DNA of 58,301 nt from NCBI GenBank assembly GCA_023663615.1, contig JAMPHA010000014.1:1-58301 (forward strand). The letters run 5' to 3'. Below are positions 24,654 through 33,860 of the stretch, piece by piece. The stretch comes from DLAJ01 sp023663615 (GTDB taxonomy: Bacteria > Bacillota > Clostridia > Lachnospirales > Lachnospiraceae). The notes under the pieces were generated by a model, which was not told where the DNA came from, did no database searches, and saw only the letters and a program-made list of their open reading frames with translations. Position numbers and translations under genes: made by a program. Within the stretch, counting starts at the first letter, position 1; every line of letters begins with the position of its first letter.

Positions 24654-25037
24654 ATGAACGAATATCTGTCGCAGGAAAAGTCCATTTACCTGCAGATCGC
24701 CGAAATGCTGGAGAATGATATTCTCCGCGACGTCCTTCTTGAGGAGGAACGCGTTCCCAGCACGAACGAGCTTGCAAAGCTTTACGCCATCAATCCGGCA
24801 ACCGCGGCAAAGGGCATCAACCTGCTGGTGGACGCCGGCATCCTTTATAAGAAGCGGGGCATCGGCATGTTTGTCTCCTCCGGCGCAAAGGAATCCATCC
24901 GTAAGCGGCGGCGGGACGCCTTTTTTGACACCTATCTTAATTCTATTTTGGAAGAAGCGAATCGTTTGAATATCAGCCGCGACGAATTGATCTCCATGAT
25001 CGACGGCAATTACGAAAGGAGTACCGCGAAAAAATGA
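24654..25037 (+). CDS. GntR-family regulator, YtrA type
   Basis: A 127-residue repressor. It has a winged helix (about 8-75) with the GntR pattern IYLQIAEMLENDIL...VPSTNELAKLYAINPATAAKGINLL, followed by only a short helical tail as in the YtrA subfamily. It heads an ABC operon, and its stop overlaps the ATPase start by 4 bases. YtrA-type regulators typically respond to cell-wall antibiotics or peptides and repress the adjacent transporter. The start at 24654 follows AAAGGAGG. Confidence 0.92.
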   Translation: MNEYLSQEKSIYLQIAEMLENDILRDVLLEEERVPSTNELAKLYAINPATAAKGINLLVDAGILYKKRGIGMFVSSGAKESIRKRRRDAFFDTYLNSILEEANRLNISRDELISMIDGNYERSTAKK

Positions 25038-25918
25038 ACACCGGAAAACTGATCGGCAGCAATCTCGTCAAAAAATACGGCAAAAAAGAAATTCTGCACG
25101 GCATCGACTTAGCAATCGAGCCGAACAAAATTTACGGACTGATCGGGAGAAACGGCGCAGGCAAGACAACGCTGCTCTCCGTTCTCACCGCGCAGAGTCC
25201 CCTGACAAGCGGCACGGTAACCTATGACGGTATGCCTGTCTGGGAAAATCAGGCGGCGCTCGATCATATTTGTTTTTCGCGCGAACTAAGCCCGGTGATC
25301 GGATGGGGCGCCAACAGCTTAAAGGTAAAGGATTATTTTCAGGCGGCCTCCTGCTTTTTTCCGAACTGGGACAAAGCGCTTGCCGAACGGCTCACCAAAG
25401 ATTTCGAATTGGACGCAAAAAAGAAGATCTGCAAGCTGAGCAAGGGCATGATGTCAATGGTGACGATCATCATTGCACTTGCGAGCAAATCGGATGTAAC
25501 ATTCCTTGACGAGCCTGTCGCGGGTCTGGACGTCATTGCCCGCGACGCGTTTTACCGCGAGCTTTTAGAGGAATACACCGAAACGGGGCGCACGTTCCTC
25601 ATTTCCACCCACATCATTGAGGAGGCGGAGGGTTTATTCGAGGAGACGATCTTCTTAAACGACGGCAGGATCCTTTTGAAGGAATCCACGCAGACGCTTT
25701 TAGAGCGCGCCGTCCATGTCAGCGGCAGAGCGGAGGATGTGGATGCGGCGACGGCGGGACTTTGTGTCTATCATCCCGAAAAGCTCGGCAGGAGCAAGGG
25801 CGTGACCGTCCTCTTAGACAAGGGACAGTCGCTCGCAGGCGGCTATGACGTCAGCTCCCAGCCCGTCAGCCTGCAAAACCTGCTGATCGCCCTCTGCGGC
25901 AGGGACATGCAGGCATAA
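25034..25918 (+). CDS. ABC transporter ATP-binding protein
   Basis: A 294-residue ATPase. Walker A is GRNGAGKTTL (near 38-47), the signature KLSKGM replaces LSGGQ, Walker B is VTFLDEPVAGLD, and the switch histidine is in STHI. A C-terminal extension of about 70 residues follows. It powers the two membrane proteins encoded next. Coupled to the GntR gene by a 4-base overlap. Confidence 0.93.
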   Translation: MNTGKLIGSNLVKKYGKKEILHGIDLAIEPNKIYGLIGRNGAGKTTLLSVLTAQSPLTSGTVTYDGMPVWENQAALDHICFSRELSPVIGWGANSLKVKDYFQAASCFFPNWDKALAERLTKDFELDAKKKICKLSKGMMSMVTIIIALASKSDVTFLDEPVAGLDVIARDAFYRELLEEYTETGRTFLISTHIIEEAEGLFEETIFLNDGRILLKESTQTLLERAVHVSGRAEDVDAATAGLCVYHPEKLGRSKGVTVLLDKGQSLAGGYDVSSQPVSLQNLLIALCGRDMQA

Positions 25919-25953
25919 AGTTCGCAGGTCACAGAAAGGACAAGGTTATTTTT

Positions 25954-26628
25954 ATGAAAGGCTTCTCACGCTCTCTGCGTTATTTCAGCATCATGGCGGC
26001 GGAATATATCGGGCTTTGCGCTCTTGTGATGGTCCTATGCTTTCTGTCGGATTTGTTTCGGCACGGCGGCAGCCTCAGCGGTATCGGCGCATCCTTCGTC
26101 ACGGTCATGTTACTGATCCTGTGCTTTTTCATCGCCACGATCAGCATCGGCTTCTACGTCATCATCCCGCCGATCATCCTCTCCGTAAGCGGTACGCGCA
26201 GACAAATTTTCTGGGGCGCCCGGTGGATGGTGTTTTTGATCGTGTTTGCGATTCTTTTACTGACAGGGATTTCCTGTCTGTTTTTTGACGCGCTCGGCGG
26301 GCGCTGGTTTTTGAAACTGCTGCCCTCCTTCATCGGTCTTTTTGCCATGGCGGACGGGCTCGGCTCGCTGCTCGCCTCATTCGCACTATGCTGCGGCAAA
26401 GCCGCCGCCGTGGTCATGAGCGTCTGTTCGGGCATTTTGGGCGGCATCGTCGGATTTTGCTCGGCTTTCTTCGATTTCGGGTCTGAGCGTTTTTCCGCAC
26501 TCACAGCGTCGCTCACGGGCGGCGTTCCTTACCTGCTGTTTGCCGGACTGCTCGTCCTGCTCATCGGCAGTACCGTCATCCGCTGGCTTGTGCTTCATAA
26601 GACGGCGGTGAATCAAAGGGGGGTCTGA
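25954..26628 (+). CDS. ABC transporter membrane protein
   Basis: A 224-residue membrane protein with about six helices and no recognised domain beyond hydrophobicity and position. The start follows AAAGGA. It lies 35 bases after the ATPase gene and 4 bases before the next membrane gene; the two probably form the membrane half of one exporter. Confidence 0.75.
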   Translation: MKGFSRSLRYFSIMAAEYIGLCALVMVLCFLSDLFRHGGSLSGIGASFVTVMLLILCFFIATISIGFYVIIPPIILSVSGTRRQIFWGARWMVFLIVFAILLLTGISCLFFDALGGRWFLKLLPSFIGLFAMADGLGSLLASFALCCGKAAAVVMSVCSGILGGIVGFCSAFFDFGSERFSALTASLTGGVPYLLFAGLLVLLIGSTVIRWLVLHKTAVNQRGV

Positions 26629-26632
26629 CGTC

Positions 26633-27367
26633 ATGAAAAAAACCGTGCTTTTCATGCTGAAACAGAACGTTCCGTTTTACATATTGTGCTTTTTCTTTGT
26701 CTTCGGCTTCGGGCTGTTCGGCACGATCCTTTTTGAACTGACCATGCGCCTTTCGGTCGTGACGGCCTCCGAAAACCCGCAGACCTTTGAAATGGCGTTT
26801 TTGCTGTCGCTGATTGCTTTCATGGCGGGGACCTTTCTCTTTTCGATATTGGTCACCCAGAAGAATTTTCAAGCGATTGTCAGTATGAGCCGCACGCGCA
26901 AAAGTTTTTTTACAGGCAGCCTGCTCTGTTCTTTCGTCTCTGCGTTGTCCTGCATTGCCGCCCTTAGTATTTCGGCGGCGGCGGAACAGCTCAGACTGCG
27001 CCACTGGTGGCGCGGGTACTCCTGCGAATCCCATCTTCTCGCATCGTTTACCCCGGCGGTCCTGTTGCTTTTTGTGTTTACCTTTATCGTGTTCTCACAG
27101 TTTCTCGGTGCCCTGTTTCTTCGCTTCGGTAAACTCGCTTTCTGGGCGATATGGACGGTATGGATGATCGGCGCATTTTTCATTCCGCTCGTCATGGAGG
27201 ATCTGGAAGAAGAACGGCAGACCGTATTTTCTCTGATCGGACGCGCCGTTCTACAGGTTTTCTCCGCTCTGCCGTTCTTTGTATGGCTGTTACTCGGAAC
27301 CGGAATCCTGTGCGGACTCCTGTTTTTCAGCTACCGTATGTTTCTGCGCCAGCAGATTACGGCATAG
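26633..27367 (+). CDS. ABC transporter membrane protein
   Basis: A 244-residue membrane protein with about six helices. A basic loop ...SMSRTRKSFF between helices is typical of permeases that contact the ATPase. The start lies behind AAAGGGGGG. Last gene of the first GntR-ABC operon; no terminator hairpin was seen after it, so read-through into the next ABC operon is possible. Confidence 0.75.
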   Translation: MKKTVLFMLKQNVPFYILCFFFVFGFGLFGTILFELTMRLSVVTASENPQTFEMAFLLSLIAFMAGTFLFSILVTQKNFQAIVSMSRTRKSFFTGSLLCSFVSALSCIAALSISAAAEQLRLRHWWRGYSCESHLLASFTPAVLLLFVFTFIVFSQFLGALFLRFGKLAFWAIWTVWMIGAFFIPLVMEDLEEERQTVFSLIGRAVLQVFSALPFFVWLLLGTGILCGLLFFSYRMFLRQQITA

Positions 27368-27403
27368 ATCAGCTCGTATTACGGGGACGCCCGTTTGAAA
27401 CGA

Positions 27404-27458
27404 CACATTATTTTTTAGGCAATTGCGTTTTGCGATCGCCTGCACATTATTTTTTAGG
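27404..27458 (+). repeat. Exact 16-base direct repeat
   Basis: CACATTATTTTTTAGG occurs at 27404-27419 and again at 27443-27458, 39 bases apart, in the gap between the two ABC operons. The second copy runs into the ribosome site of the gene at 27473. It could be a binding site pair or the trace of a small duplication. Confidence 0.8.
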
Positions 27459-27472
27459 AAAGGAAGAAATGT

Positions 27473-28477
27473 ATGAGTCTCGAAGTAAAAAATCTCTCCA
27501 AAAAATACGGCGATAAAACCGTACTGGAAAACTTAAGCTTTACCATGGAAAAACCCGGTGTTTACGCGCTGCTCGGCACAAACGGCGCCGGCAAGACCAC
27601 CTCCATCCGCATGATGCTCGGTATGCTCTCCAAAAATACCGGCGAAGTTCTCTGGAACGGGAAACCGCTCGACACCGCGACCTGCAATGTCGGTTATCTT
27701 GCCGAGGAACGCGGTCTGTACCCGAAATACCCGCTCATGGATCAGCTTCTTTATTTTGCCGGTCTGCGCGGCGTCCCGAAGGCGGAGGCAAAAAAGCGCA
27801 TCAAACACTGGGCGGCGCGGCTTGAGGTCGAAGAATATCTTTACCCGAACGCTGCGGATTCTTCCGCGGATTCCGGCACAGGCATGTCCGCTGCGGGCGG
27901 CGCAGGCAATGCGCGCAAGCGGGTCAAAAAGAACAAGCCCAAACTCGCAGACCAGCTTTCCAAAGGAAATCAGCAGAAGATCCAGTTCATGACCGCGCTC
28001 ATTTCCGATCCTGAACTGCTGATCTTGGACGAGCCGCTCTCCGGTCTGGATCCTGTCAATACCGATCTGTTTAAGAATATCATCCGCGAGGAGATCGCGG
28101 CGGGCAAATACCTGATCATGTCCAGTCATCAGATGGCGACCGTCGAGGAGTTCTGCACGGACATCACGATCCTTGATCATTCCAAGGTCGTTCTCCAGGG
28201 CAGCTTAAACGAGATCAAAAAGAGCTACGGACGCGTCAATCTCGCGCTCAAGGTCGAACAGGACATCGCGCCTTATATCACGCGCGCAGGCATCACGCTT
28301 CTGACGGAAAAAGAGTATGAATATCAATTGAAAGTAACCGGTGAGGCACAGGCAAACGAGCTGCTCTCCATGCTGATCGCAGACCACATTCCGGTCATTA
28401 CCTTCGATCTGCGCGAGCCGTCCTTACATGAAATCTTTGTTGAAAAAGTAGGTGGTGATGCTCATGAAACAGTATAA
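27473..28477 (+). CDS. ABC transporter ATP-binding protein, NatA-like
   Basis: A 334-residue ATPase. Walker A is GTNGAGKTTS, the Q-loop region is YLAEERGLYPK, the signature is QLSKGNQQK, Walker B is LLILDEPLSGLDP, and the switch histidine is in SSHQ. Between the helical domain and the signature there is an unusual insert (about residues 126-158), Ser/Gly/Ala-rich and then strongly basic (RKRVKKNKPK). The C-terminal domain resembles NatA-type ATPases, which export sodium or drugs together with two ABC-2 permeases, encoded next. The start follows AGGAAAGGA. Confidence 0.92.
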   Translation: MSLEVKNLSKKYGDKTVLENLSFTMEKPGVYALLGTNGAGKTTSIRMMLGMLSKNTGEVLWNGKPLDTATCNVGYLAEERGLYPKYPLMDQLLYFAGLRGVPKAEAKKRIKHWAARLEVEEYLYPNAADSSADSGTGMSAAGGAGNARKRVKKNKPKLADQLSKGNQQKIQFMTALISDPELLILDEPLSGLDPVNTDLFKNIIREEIAAGKYLIMSSHQMATVEEFCTDITILDHSKVVLQGSLNEIKKSYGRVNLALKVEQDIAPYITRAGITLLTEKEYEYQLKVTGEAQANELLSMLIADHIPVITFDLREPSLHEIFVEKVGGDAHETV

Positions 28478-29804
28478 AGAACAATTGACGGGAACCGGCA
28501 TGGTCTATCGTTTTACCCTGCTGCAGTTCCTGAAAAACAAAGCGAATATTCTTGCACTCGTCATCATGATCCTGTTCGCCGCCGGCTCCGTTCCCGTGAC
28601 GTCCCTCTTAAATGCGGACGGTGGCACGGCGCAGCATTCGGATATTTCCAATGTGTACTTTGCCGACTGTGAGGAACCGTATACCCTGACATATACCGAT
28701 CTGCAGACGGCGGCTGCGTCGATTGATTTTTGGGCGGAAACGACATTCCACAGCATGAATGAGGCGCTAAACGGGCAGCAGGCAGCGCCGGCTCCCCGCG
28801 ACGCGTACGCTTCCATTCTCTTTGATGCGGGAACGGGCATGTACCGGCTTTCCGTTACCGCCGCCGAAGATACGGAGCTGTCGGACGAGGATTTGTCCAC
28901 TCTCAGCGCGTTCCTCATGGAACAGTTCGATCAGATGCGCTACCGCACGCTGAATATTTCCGCGGAGCAGCTTTCCTTCGTCATGGCTTCCTGGGAATCC
29001 GACACGCAGTCCTATGATTCTTATTTTGAGGACGAGGACCGATGGAGTACGCAATATCTGGTTCAGCTTATCTATTCTATCGTTGTCATGATGGTGAGCG
29101 TCCTCTCGGTATCCTATATCGTCCGGACGGTCATTGAGGAAAAAGCCTCCAAGCTGATTGAGCTTTTGATGGTGAGCGTCAAGCCGCTCGCCCTGATCGC
29201 CGGCAAGATCCTCGCCGCCATGTCCTATGTCCTAATCACGATAGGCGGCATGGCGCTCGCCTATGTCCTGTCCCGCGCGGTATGCGGCAGATTCATGACC
29301 GTTGCCCCGCTTACGGACATGTTCGCGGGAGGCGGCTTTACCTTTTCGGGCGGCCTGACAAATATCAGCGTCGTTTTTGTGATCGCTGTCGTAATCTCCC
29401 TCCTGCTCGCATTCTTAACGTTCGCAATCATCGCGGGACTCTCGGCGACGGGCTGTTCCTCCACGGAGGATTCGGAGAGTGCGACTTTGGGCGTAACGCT
29501 TCTGATCATGGCAGGCTATATGCTCTCCGTGATCGCAACGTCAAGCGGCAGTACGGCGCTCGCGTATATTACGAGCATTATCCCGGTCGTCTCCGTATTC
29601 TGCGCGCCGGTTCACTATATGATGGGCAATATCGGGTTCGGCATCCTAGTTCTTTCGTGGGTATTGCAGGCGATCGTCGTGATCTTTCTCGCCGTTTTCT
29701 GCGCAAGGATCTACAGCAGTCTGCTCATGCACCGCGGAAACCGCATCCGGTTAAAAGATATGCTTTCCATGGCAAAAACATCCTCAGTAAAGGGGGAACA
29801 GTAA
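28464..29804 (+). CDS. ABC-2 type permease
   Basis: A 446-residue permease. One N-terminal helix, a large extracellular domain (about 45-185), then about five or six helices from residue 190 with the NatB-like cytoplasmic ERKASKLIELLMVSVKPL-type segment after VRTVI. Several starts are possible (GTG 28452, ATG 28458, ATG 28464); the last is best spaced from AGGTGG. It overlaps the ATPase gene. Confidence 0.88.
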   Translation: MKQYKEQLTGTGMVYRFTLLQFLKNKANILALVIMILFAAGSVPVTSLLNADGGTAQHSDISNVYFADCEEPYTLTYTDLQTAAASIDFWAETTFHSMNEALNGQQAAPAPRDAYASILFDAGTGMYRLSVTAAEDTELSDEDLSTLSAFLMEQFDQMRYRTLNISAEQLSFVMASWESDTQSYDSYFEDEDRWSTQYLVQLIYSIVVMMVSVLSVSYIVRTVIEEKASKLIELLMVSVKPLALIAGKILAAMSYVLITIGGMALAYVLSRAVCGRFMTVAPLTDMFAGGGFTFSGGLTNISVVFVIAVVISLLLAFLTFAIIAGLSATGCSSTEDSESATLGVTLLIMAGYMLSVIATSSGSTALAYITSIIPVVSVFCAPVHYMMGNIGFGILVLSWVLQAIVVIFLAVFCARIYSSLLMHRGNRIRLKDMLSMAKTSSVKGEQ

Positions 29805-29805
29805 T

Positions 29806-31242
29806 ATGAAAAGACCAAGTCAGACAAACGCAATGAAACGGGTATTCTCTTTTACATTGAAGCAGCAGACACAGGCAAAAAGCTACCGCTCGATCACGCT
29901 GGTCCTCGCGCTCATTTTTTTCCTGCTTCCGGCGGCGATCATGCCGCTCGTGGAGGCGTTCGGCACGCACAGCGCAAAGTCGGATGAGCCGTCGCCCGTC
30001 ACGGACGTCTATGTGGTGGACAGCACGCCTGTTTCCGTTGATTTTAATTTTTTAAGCCAGATGGGAAACGAGCGCTTTGCCGGCATTTCCTATACCGACT
30101 GCGGCGATGACATGGACAGGGCTAAGGCGCTTGCCGACGCAAATCCGACCAGTCTGATCTTAGCGGTAGACGTGCGCAGCTATGCGGCGCAGGCGGACGC
30201 TGAATATGCCGACGGCGTGGAGGCGCCCCCCGCAGAAGGCGGAACGTATCGTTTCAATCTTTTGCGCGTGGATGAATGCGATATTTCTAAGGACGACGCA
30301 AGGGCGCTTGAGGAGTATATCAACCTGTATTTCCGCCTTGTGCTCAGCGAAAAAGCAGGCATTTCCTACGAGACGCTTGCCGCGCTCTCCGTTCCGGTCG
30401 TATCGCAGACAACGCATGTGACCGCCGACGGACAGCCTGCCGCGGATGAAAACAGCGATCCGGATGATCCTTTGACGGCGATAAAACCGATCTTGTCCAT
30501 GGTCCTGCCGTATTTTAATGTCATGTTGATCTACTTCCTTGTTCTCTTCTACGGTCAGGGCGTCGCAAACTGTGTCATCATGGAAAAAACATCGAAGCTG
30601 ATGGACACGTTTCTGGTATCCGTCAAACCGACGGCAATGGTATTCGGCAAGGTATTTGCGATCATCTGCGCCAGCGTGATCCAGTTTGTCCTTTGGATCG
30701 CCGCGCTCATCGGCGGTTTTGCGGCCGGTTCCTCGCTCGTAAGGATGATCAACCCGCAGTCGGATATGGTATTGCTTGCCTTCTTTGATCTGCTTGGTGA
30801 CATGTCAGGGATGTTCACGGTTCCGGGCGCGATCATTGCCCTGCTCATGATCGTCAGTGCATTTGCGCTCTACTGCGCGCTCGCCGCGATCAGCGGTGCG
30901 CTTGCGAGCAAGCCGGAAGACTTATCCTCGACAAACGGGCTGTTTACAATCATTTTGCTCGTCAGTTTCTTTGCTGTCATCTATGGCGGCGCGATCACGG
31001 GCGAAATGTCGGAAGCCGCCGTATGGTACGACTACATTCCGTTCACGTCGATCCTCGTGACGCCGAGCCGCGTGCTCTTAGGCTATGTTTCCATTCCAAC
31101 CGCATGCGTCTCGCTTGCGCTCGTGCTCATCTGCGTGGCCGTCTGCCTTGCCGCCGCAGGTAAGGTATACCGCATGATGTCGCTTTACAAGGGCAATCCG
31201 CCTAAGCCGGCGGCATTGATCGGGATGCTGAAGAATAAGTGA
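29806..31242 (+). CDS. ABC-2 type permease
   Basis: A 478-residue permease with the same layout as its upstream neighbour: N-terminal helix (about 25-45), large extracellular domain (about 50-215), then six helices from about 225, with MEKTSKLMDTFLVSVKPTA matching the permease-ATPase contact segment. The two are probably a heterodimer made by duplication. The start is one base after the preceding stop. A strong terminator follows. Confidence 0.88.
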   Translation: MKRPSQTNAMKRVFSFTLKQQTQAKSYRSITLVLALIFFLLPAAIMPLVEAFGTHSAKSDEPSPVTDVYVVDSTPVSVDFNFLSQMGNERFAGISYTDCGDDMDRAKALADANPTSLILAVDVRSYAAQADAEYADGVEAPPAEGGTYRFNLLRVDECDISKDDARALEEYINLYFRLVLSEKAGISYETLAALSVPVVSQTTHVTADGQPAADENSDPDDPLTAIKPILSMVLPYFNVMLIYFLVLFYGQGVANCVIMEKTSKLMDTFLVSVKPTAMVFGKVFAIICASVIQFVLWIAALIGGFAAGSSLVRMINPQSDMVLLAFFDLLGDMSGMFTVPGAIIALLMIVSAFALYCALAAISGALASKPEDLSSTNGLFTIILLVSFFAVIYGGAITGEMSEAAVWYDYIPFTSILVTPSRVLLGYVSIPTACVSLALVLICVAVCLAAAGKVYRMMSLYKGNPPKPAALIGMLKNK

Positions 31243-31253
31243 TCGTTTTGCAG

Positions 31254-31298
31254 AAAAAAGGTGCTGTGACAGAACGAATGCGTCACGGCACCTTTTTT
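31254..31298 (+). terminator. Intrinsic terminator of the second ABC operon
   Basis: AAAAAAGGTGCTGTGAC pairs with GTCACGGCACCTTTTTT (one G-U pair) around an 11-base loop. It sits 11 bases after the stop codon. Confidence 0.92.
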
Positions 31299-31548
31299 AT
31301 ATCCCTAAAAGCCGATCCCGTCCCGGCACATTTGTTCTGTTTGTAGTAACTCGTTCTATTTGTAATGATAACATAATGAAATATGTTGTATTTTTCATTG
31401 CGTTTGTATATAATAAAGTGCAAAAGAATCGCGGTGGGTGAATCGCTGTGCGGTGAATTGCAACGCAAGATTCGCTGTGCGACTTTTTCTAGGATTGCGG
31501 AAATTCCTATAGACTACAATTTTTCCTATCAAAAAAGGAGGTTGAAAC
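31299..31548. other. Intergenic leader of the RelB/YoeB pair
   Basis: No gene is seen. It holds a good promoter at 31386-31414 and a direct repeat of TCGCTGTGCG (about 31442-31451 and 31472-31481) between promoter and antitoxin start, a plausible antitoxin binding region. The leader from promoter to start codon is unusually long, about 130 bases. Confidence 0.5.
31386..31414 (+). promoter_or_regulatory. Promoter of the first RelB/YoeB operon
   Basis: TTGTAT (31386-31391), 17-base spacer, perfect TATAAT (31409-31414). Confidence 0.65.
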
Positions 31549-31818
31549 ATGGCGCAGGCAGTAAATGTAAACTTTCGTATGGACGCAGATTTGAAAAAAA
31601 GTATGGAACAGGCATGTGCAGAGTTAGGAATGTCTATGACAACGGCATTTACCATTTTTGCAAAAAAAGTAAGCCGTGAAAAACGGATTCCTTTTGACGT
31701 AAGCGTCGATCCGTTTTACTCTGAAAGCAATATGCGCTATTTGGAACAAATTGCCCGCGAAGTTACCCAAGGACAGGCTCGTTTTGCGGAACATGAACTA
31801 ACGGAGGTGAACGAATAG
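31549..31818 (+). CDS. relB: RelB/DinJ-family antitoxin
   Basis: An 89-residue antitoxin. The N-terminal ribbon-helix-helix (VNVNFRMDADLKKSMEQACAELGM) binds operator DNA, and the C-terminal part wraps and neutralises the toxin encoded next. AAAAAGGAGG precedes the start. Its stop shares one base with the toxin start. It is clearly related to the second antitoxin at 44.6-44.8 kb (shared EKRIPF.VSVDPFYS). Confidence 0.92.
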   Translation: MAQAVNVNFRMDADLKKSMEQACAELGMSMTTAFTIFAKKVSREKRIPFDVSVDPFYSESNMRYLEQIAREVTQGQARFAEHELTEVNE

Positions 31819-32078
31819 TGCGGCTGCTTTGGGAAGACAGAGCATGGGAAGATTATCTCTATTGGCAGACTCAGGATAAAAAAGCATTAAAACGGATCAA
31901 TTCGCTGATCAGTGAAATAAAACGTACCCCTTTTGAAGGCATGGGGAAACCAGAACCGCTAAGGGGTTCTTTAAGCGGATATTGGAGTCGCCGAATTGAT
32001 GAAGTAAACCGCATTGTTTACTTTGAGCAGGACAACACCATTTATATCATTTCATGCAAAGGACACTATGATTTTTAG
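31818..32078 (+). CDS. yoeB: YoeB/Txe-family mRNA interferase toxin
   Basis: An 86-residue ribosome-dependent RNase toxin. It shows the family order W.DRAWEDYLYWQTQDKK, the glutamate of GKPEPL, the arginines of YWSRRID and the terminal HY (GHYDF) of the active site. The start is GTG, overlapping the antitoxin stop as TAGTG. Full family length, so probably active. Confidence 0.93.
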   Translation: MRLLWEDRAWEDYLYWQTQDKKALKRINSLISEIKRTPFEGMGKPEPLRGSLSGYWSRRIDEVNRIVYFEQDNTIYIISCKGHYDF

Positions 32079-32111
32079 TAAATACATCCTAAAATGCTCA
32101 GGAGACTCCTC

Positions 32112-32165
32112 ATGCCAAACACCTATGACACAATCGTCTTTGACTTGGACGGCACAATTTTATAA
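32112..32165 (+). pseudogene. Remnant of a HAD-superfamily phosphatase gene (first 17 codons)
   Basis: AGGAGA followed by an ATG opens a frame reading MPNTYDTIVFDLDGTIL and then a stop. FDLDGT is motif I of HAD phosphatases and belongs at exactly this N-terminal position. Nothing of the remaining 200 or so residues is present: the last codons coincide with the 3' end of the convergent cardiolipin synthase gene, overlapping its stop codon. This looks like a rearrangement breakpoint that replaced the rest of the gene. Confidence 0.8.
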
Positions 32166-33698
32166 CAGCGGTGAAAACAGTCTCAACACCGACTGCACAA
32201 AACGCTGCCGCATCGGGCGGTGCATCCATTCGGCGTACTGAATCTCTTTACACTCTTCGAGCGTGCGAAGAAAATCCTGCTTGATGTCCATGACAGCCGG
32301 CGTCTTACTCATCAGCACGGCGTCCTCATAATGCAGATAAAAACTCCGGTAATCAAAATTGACGGTGCCGCAGATCGCGATCTCGTCATCCACAACCACA
32401 TTTTTCGCGTGGATAAAGCCGGGCGTATACTCATAAATCCGCACACCCTTTTTTATCAGGTTTCCGTAATTGGATACCGTGACCATGTATACATACCATT
32501 TATCATATCTGTGCGGCGTGATGATCCGCACATCCACACCGCTTTCCGCCGCCCTGCACAGATCGTCCGCCATTTTCTGATCGAGTACCAGATACGGCGT
32601 CGTGATATAAATATAATCCCGCGCCTTATTGATCATATGCGTATACGTGCTTTCTGCCGTGTTCTTTGGATTGTTCGCCGGTCCGTCCGCAAACGGCTGC
32701 ACCATACTTTCCGATTCTATGTGGACCGTCGGCTTATACAGCGTGTAATCCAGTTCTTCCGTTCCCTCCGCGATCTGCCACATTTCCAAAAAGAAGCTGG
32801 TCAGCGAATACACGCCCGCACCCTCTAAGCGTACCGCCGTATCTTTCCAATGCCCGAACCTGTTTACCTCGTTGATATATTCGTCCGCAAGATTGATGCC
32901 GCCCGTATATCCGATATTTCCGTCGATAACTGTGATCTTTTGATGATTACGGTAATTAAAAGAAAGACGCGTAATATCCTTGTGGATCGGCGCAAACTCC
33001 GCGAGATTGATCCCGTTCGCACGCACCTCGGCGCGAAACTGCGACGTATTGATAACGATACAGCCGAAATCATCCAAAAGAAGCCATACCTCAACGCCTT
33101 CTTTTGCTTTTTGCTTTAATATCTCATACACTTCCCGCCAGAATACACCCTCTTTGATAATAAAATATTCCATGAAAATATAGGATTTCGCGCTGCGCAG
33201 ATCCTTAAGCATCGCTTCTTTCATCTGCTCTCCGAGTCCGTAATACTGCACAGCCGTGTTGTTATACATCGGAAAACCCTCCCGTGCAAGATAGCGGCTG
33301 ATCTGTACTTTGTTCGGGTGTATACTCTGAAAATGTGTCAGGAGCTCATCATCCTGCTTTAAGCTGTCCAGCATTTTTCTTTCCACTTCGCGGAAATGCC
33401 GGTTCGCCTTGCTGTTCGTCCTTCTTCTGCCCCACATAAAATACAAAAACAGACCGAACGCCGGCAGACCGAGCACAATAACGATCCAAAACTGCTTATA
33501 GGATTCGCTGTCGTTGACCAATGCAAAGATCAGGACCACGCTGATCAGCTCGATCACATAATATACCCAGACGGAATACTGCCTGAGGGAAAACACCAGC
33601 AGTACCATCATGGCAAGCTGCAGGAGCACGGCGATCCCGACCATGACCGCTCTCACAATACCCGAAGCCTGATTTTTTATCGTATGATTCGTACTCAT
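32160..33698 (-). CDS. cls: Cardiolipin synthase, phospholipase D family
   Basis: A 512-residue membrane enzyme that condenses two phosphatidylglycerols to cardiolipin. There are two N-terminal helices (about 15-75) with the PLDc_N pattern, then two HKD motifs: NHQKITVIDGNIGYTGGIN and HAKNVVVDDEIAICGTVNFD. Lys and Asp are present in both; the first motif reads H-x-K as required. Full family length. The start at 33698 follows GAGGTG; an upstream start at 33734 is possible. Its stop codon overlaps the HAD gene remnant. Confidence 0.95.
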   Translation of the reverse strand: MSTNHTIKNQASGIVRAVMVGIAVLLQLAMMVLLVFSLRQYSVWVYYVIELISVVLIFALVNDSESYKQFWIVIVLGLPAFGLFLYFMWGRRRTNSKANRHFREVERKMLDSLKQDDELLTHFQSIHPNKVQISRYLAREGFPMYNNTAVQYYGLGEQMKEAMLKDLRSAKSYIFMEYFIIKEGVFWREVYEILKQKAKEGVEVWLLLDDFGCIVINTSQFRAEVRANGINLAEFAPIHKDITRLSFNYRNHQKITVIDGNIGYTGGINLADEYINEVNRFGHWKDTAVRLEGAGVYSLTSFFLEMWQIAEGTEELDYTLYKPTVHIESESMVQPFADGPANNPKNTAESTYTHMINKARDYIYITTPYLVLDQKMADDLCRAAESGVDVRIITPHRYDKWYVYMVTVSNYGNLIKKGVRIYEYTPGFIHAKNVVVDDEIAICGTVNFDYRSFYLHYEDAVLMSKTPAVMDIKQDFLRTLEECKEIQYAEWMHRPMRQRFVQSVLRLFSPLL

Positions 33699-33860
33699 GC
33701 ACACCTCGTTTCCAAACTGTTTTATCATGCACATTCTTAGGCAGACACCCGAAAAATCCTTGATTTTTCGGGTTCGCTTCGCTCGTCAAATGACCAAAGA
33801 AACATCTGCTCGAACAAGCTCGGCATCTGTTTCTTCGGTCACTTGACTCTGCCCTTTGCG

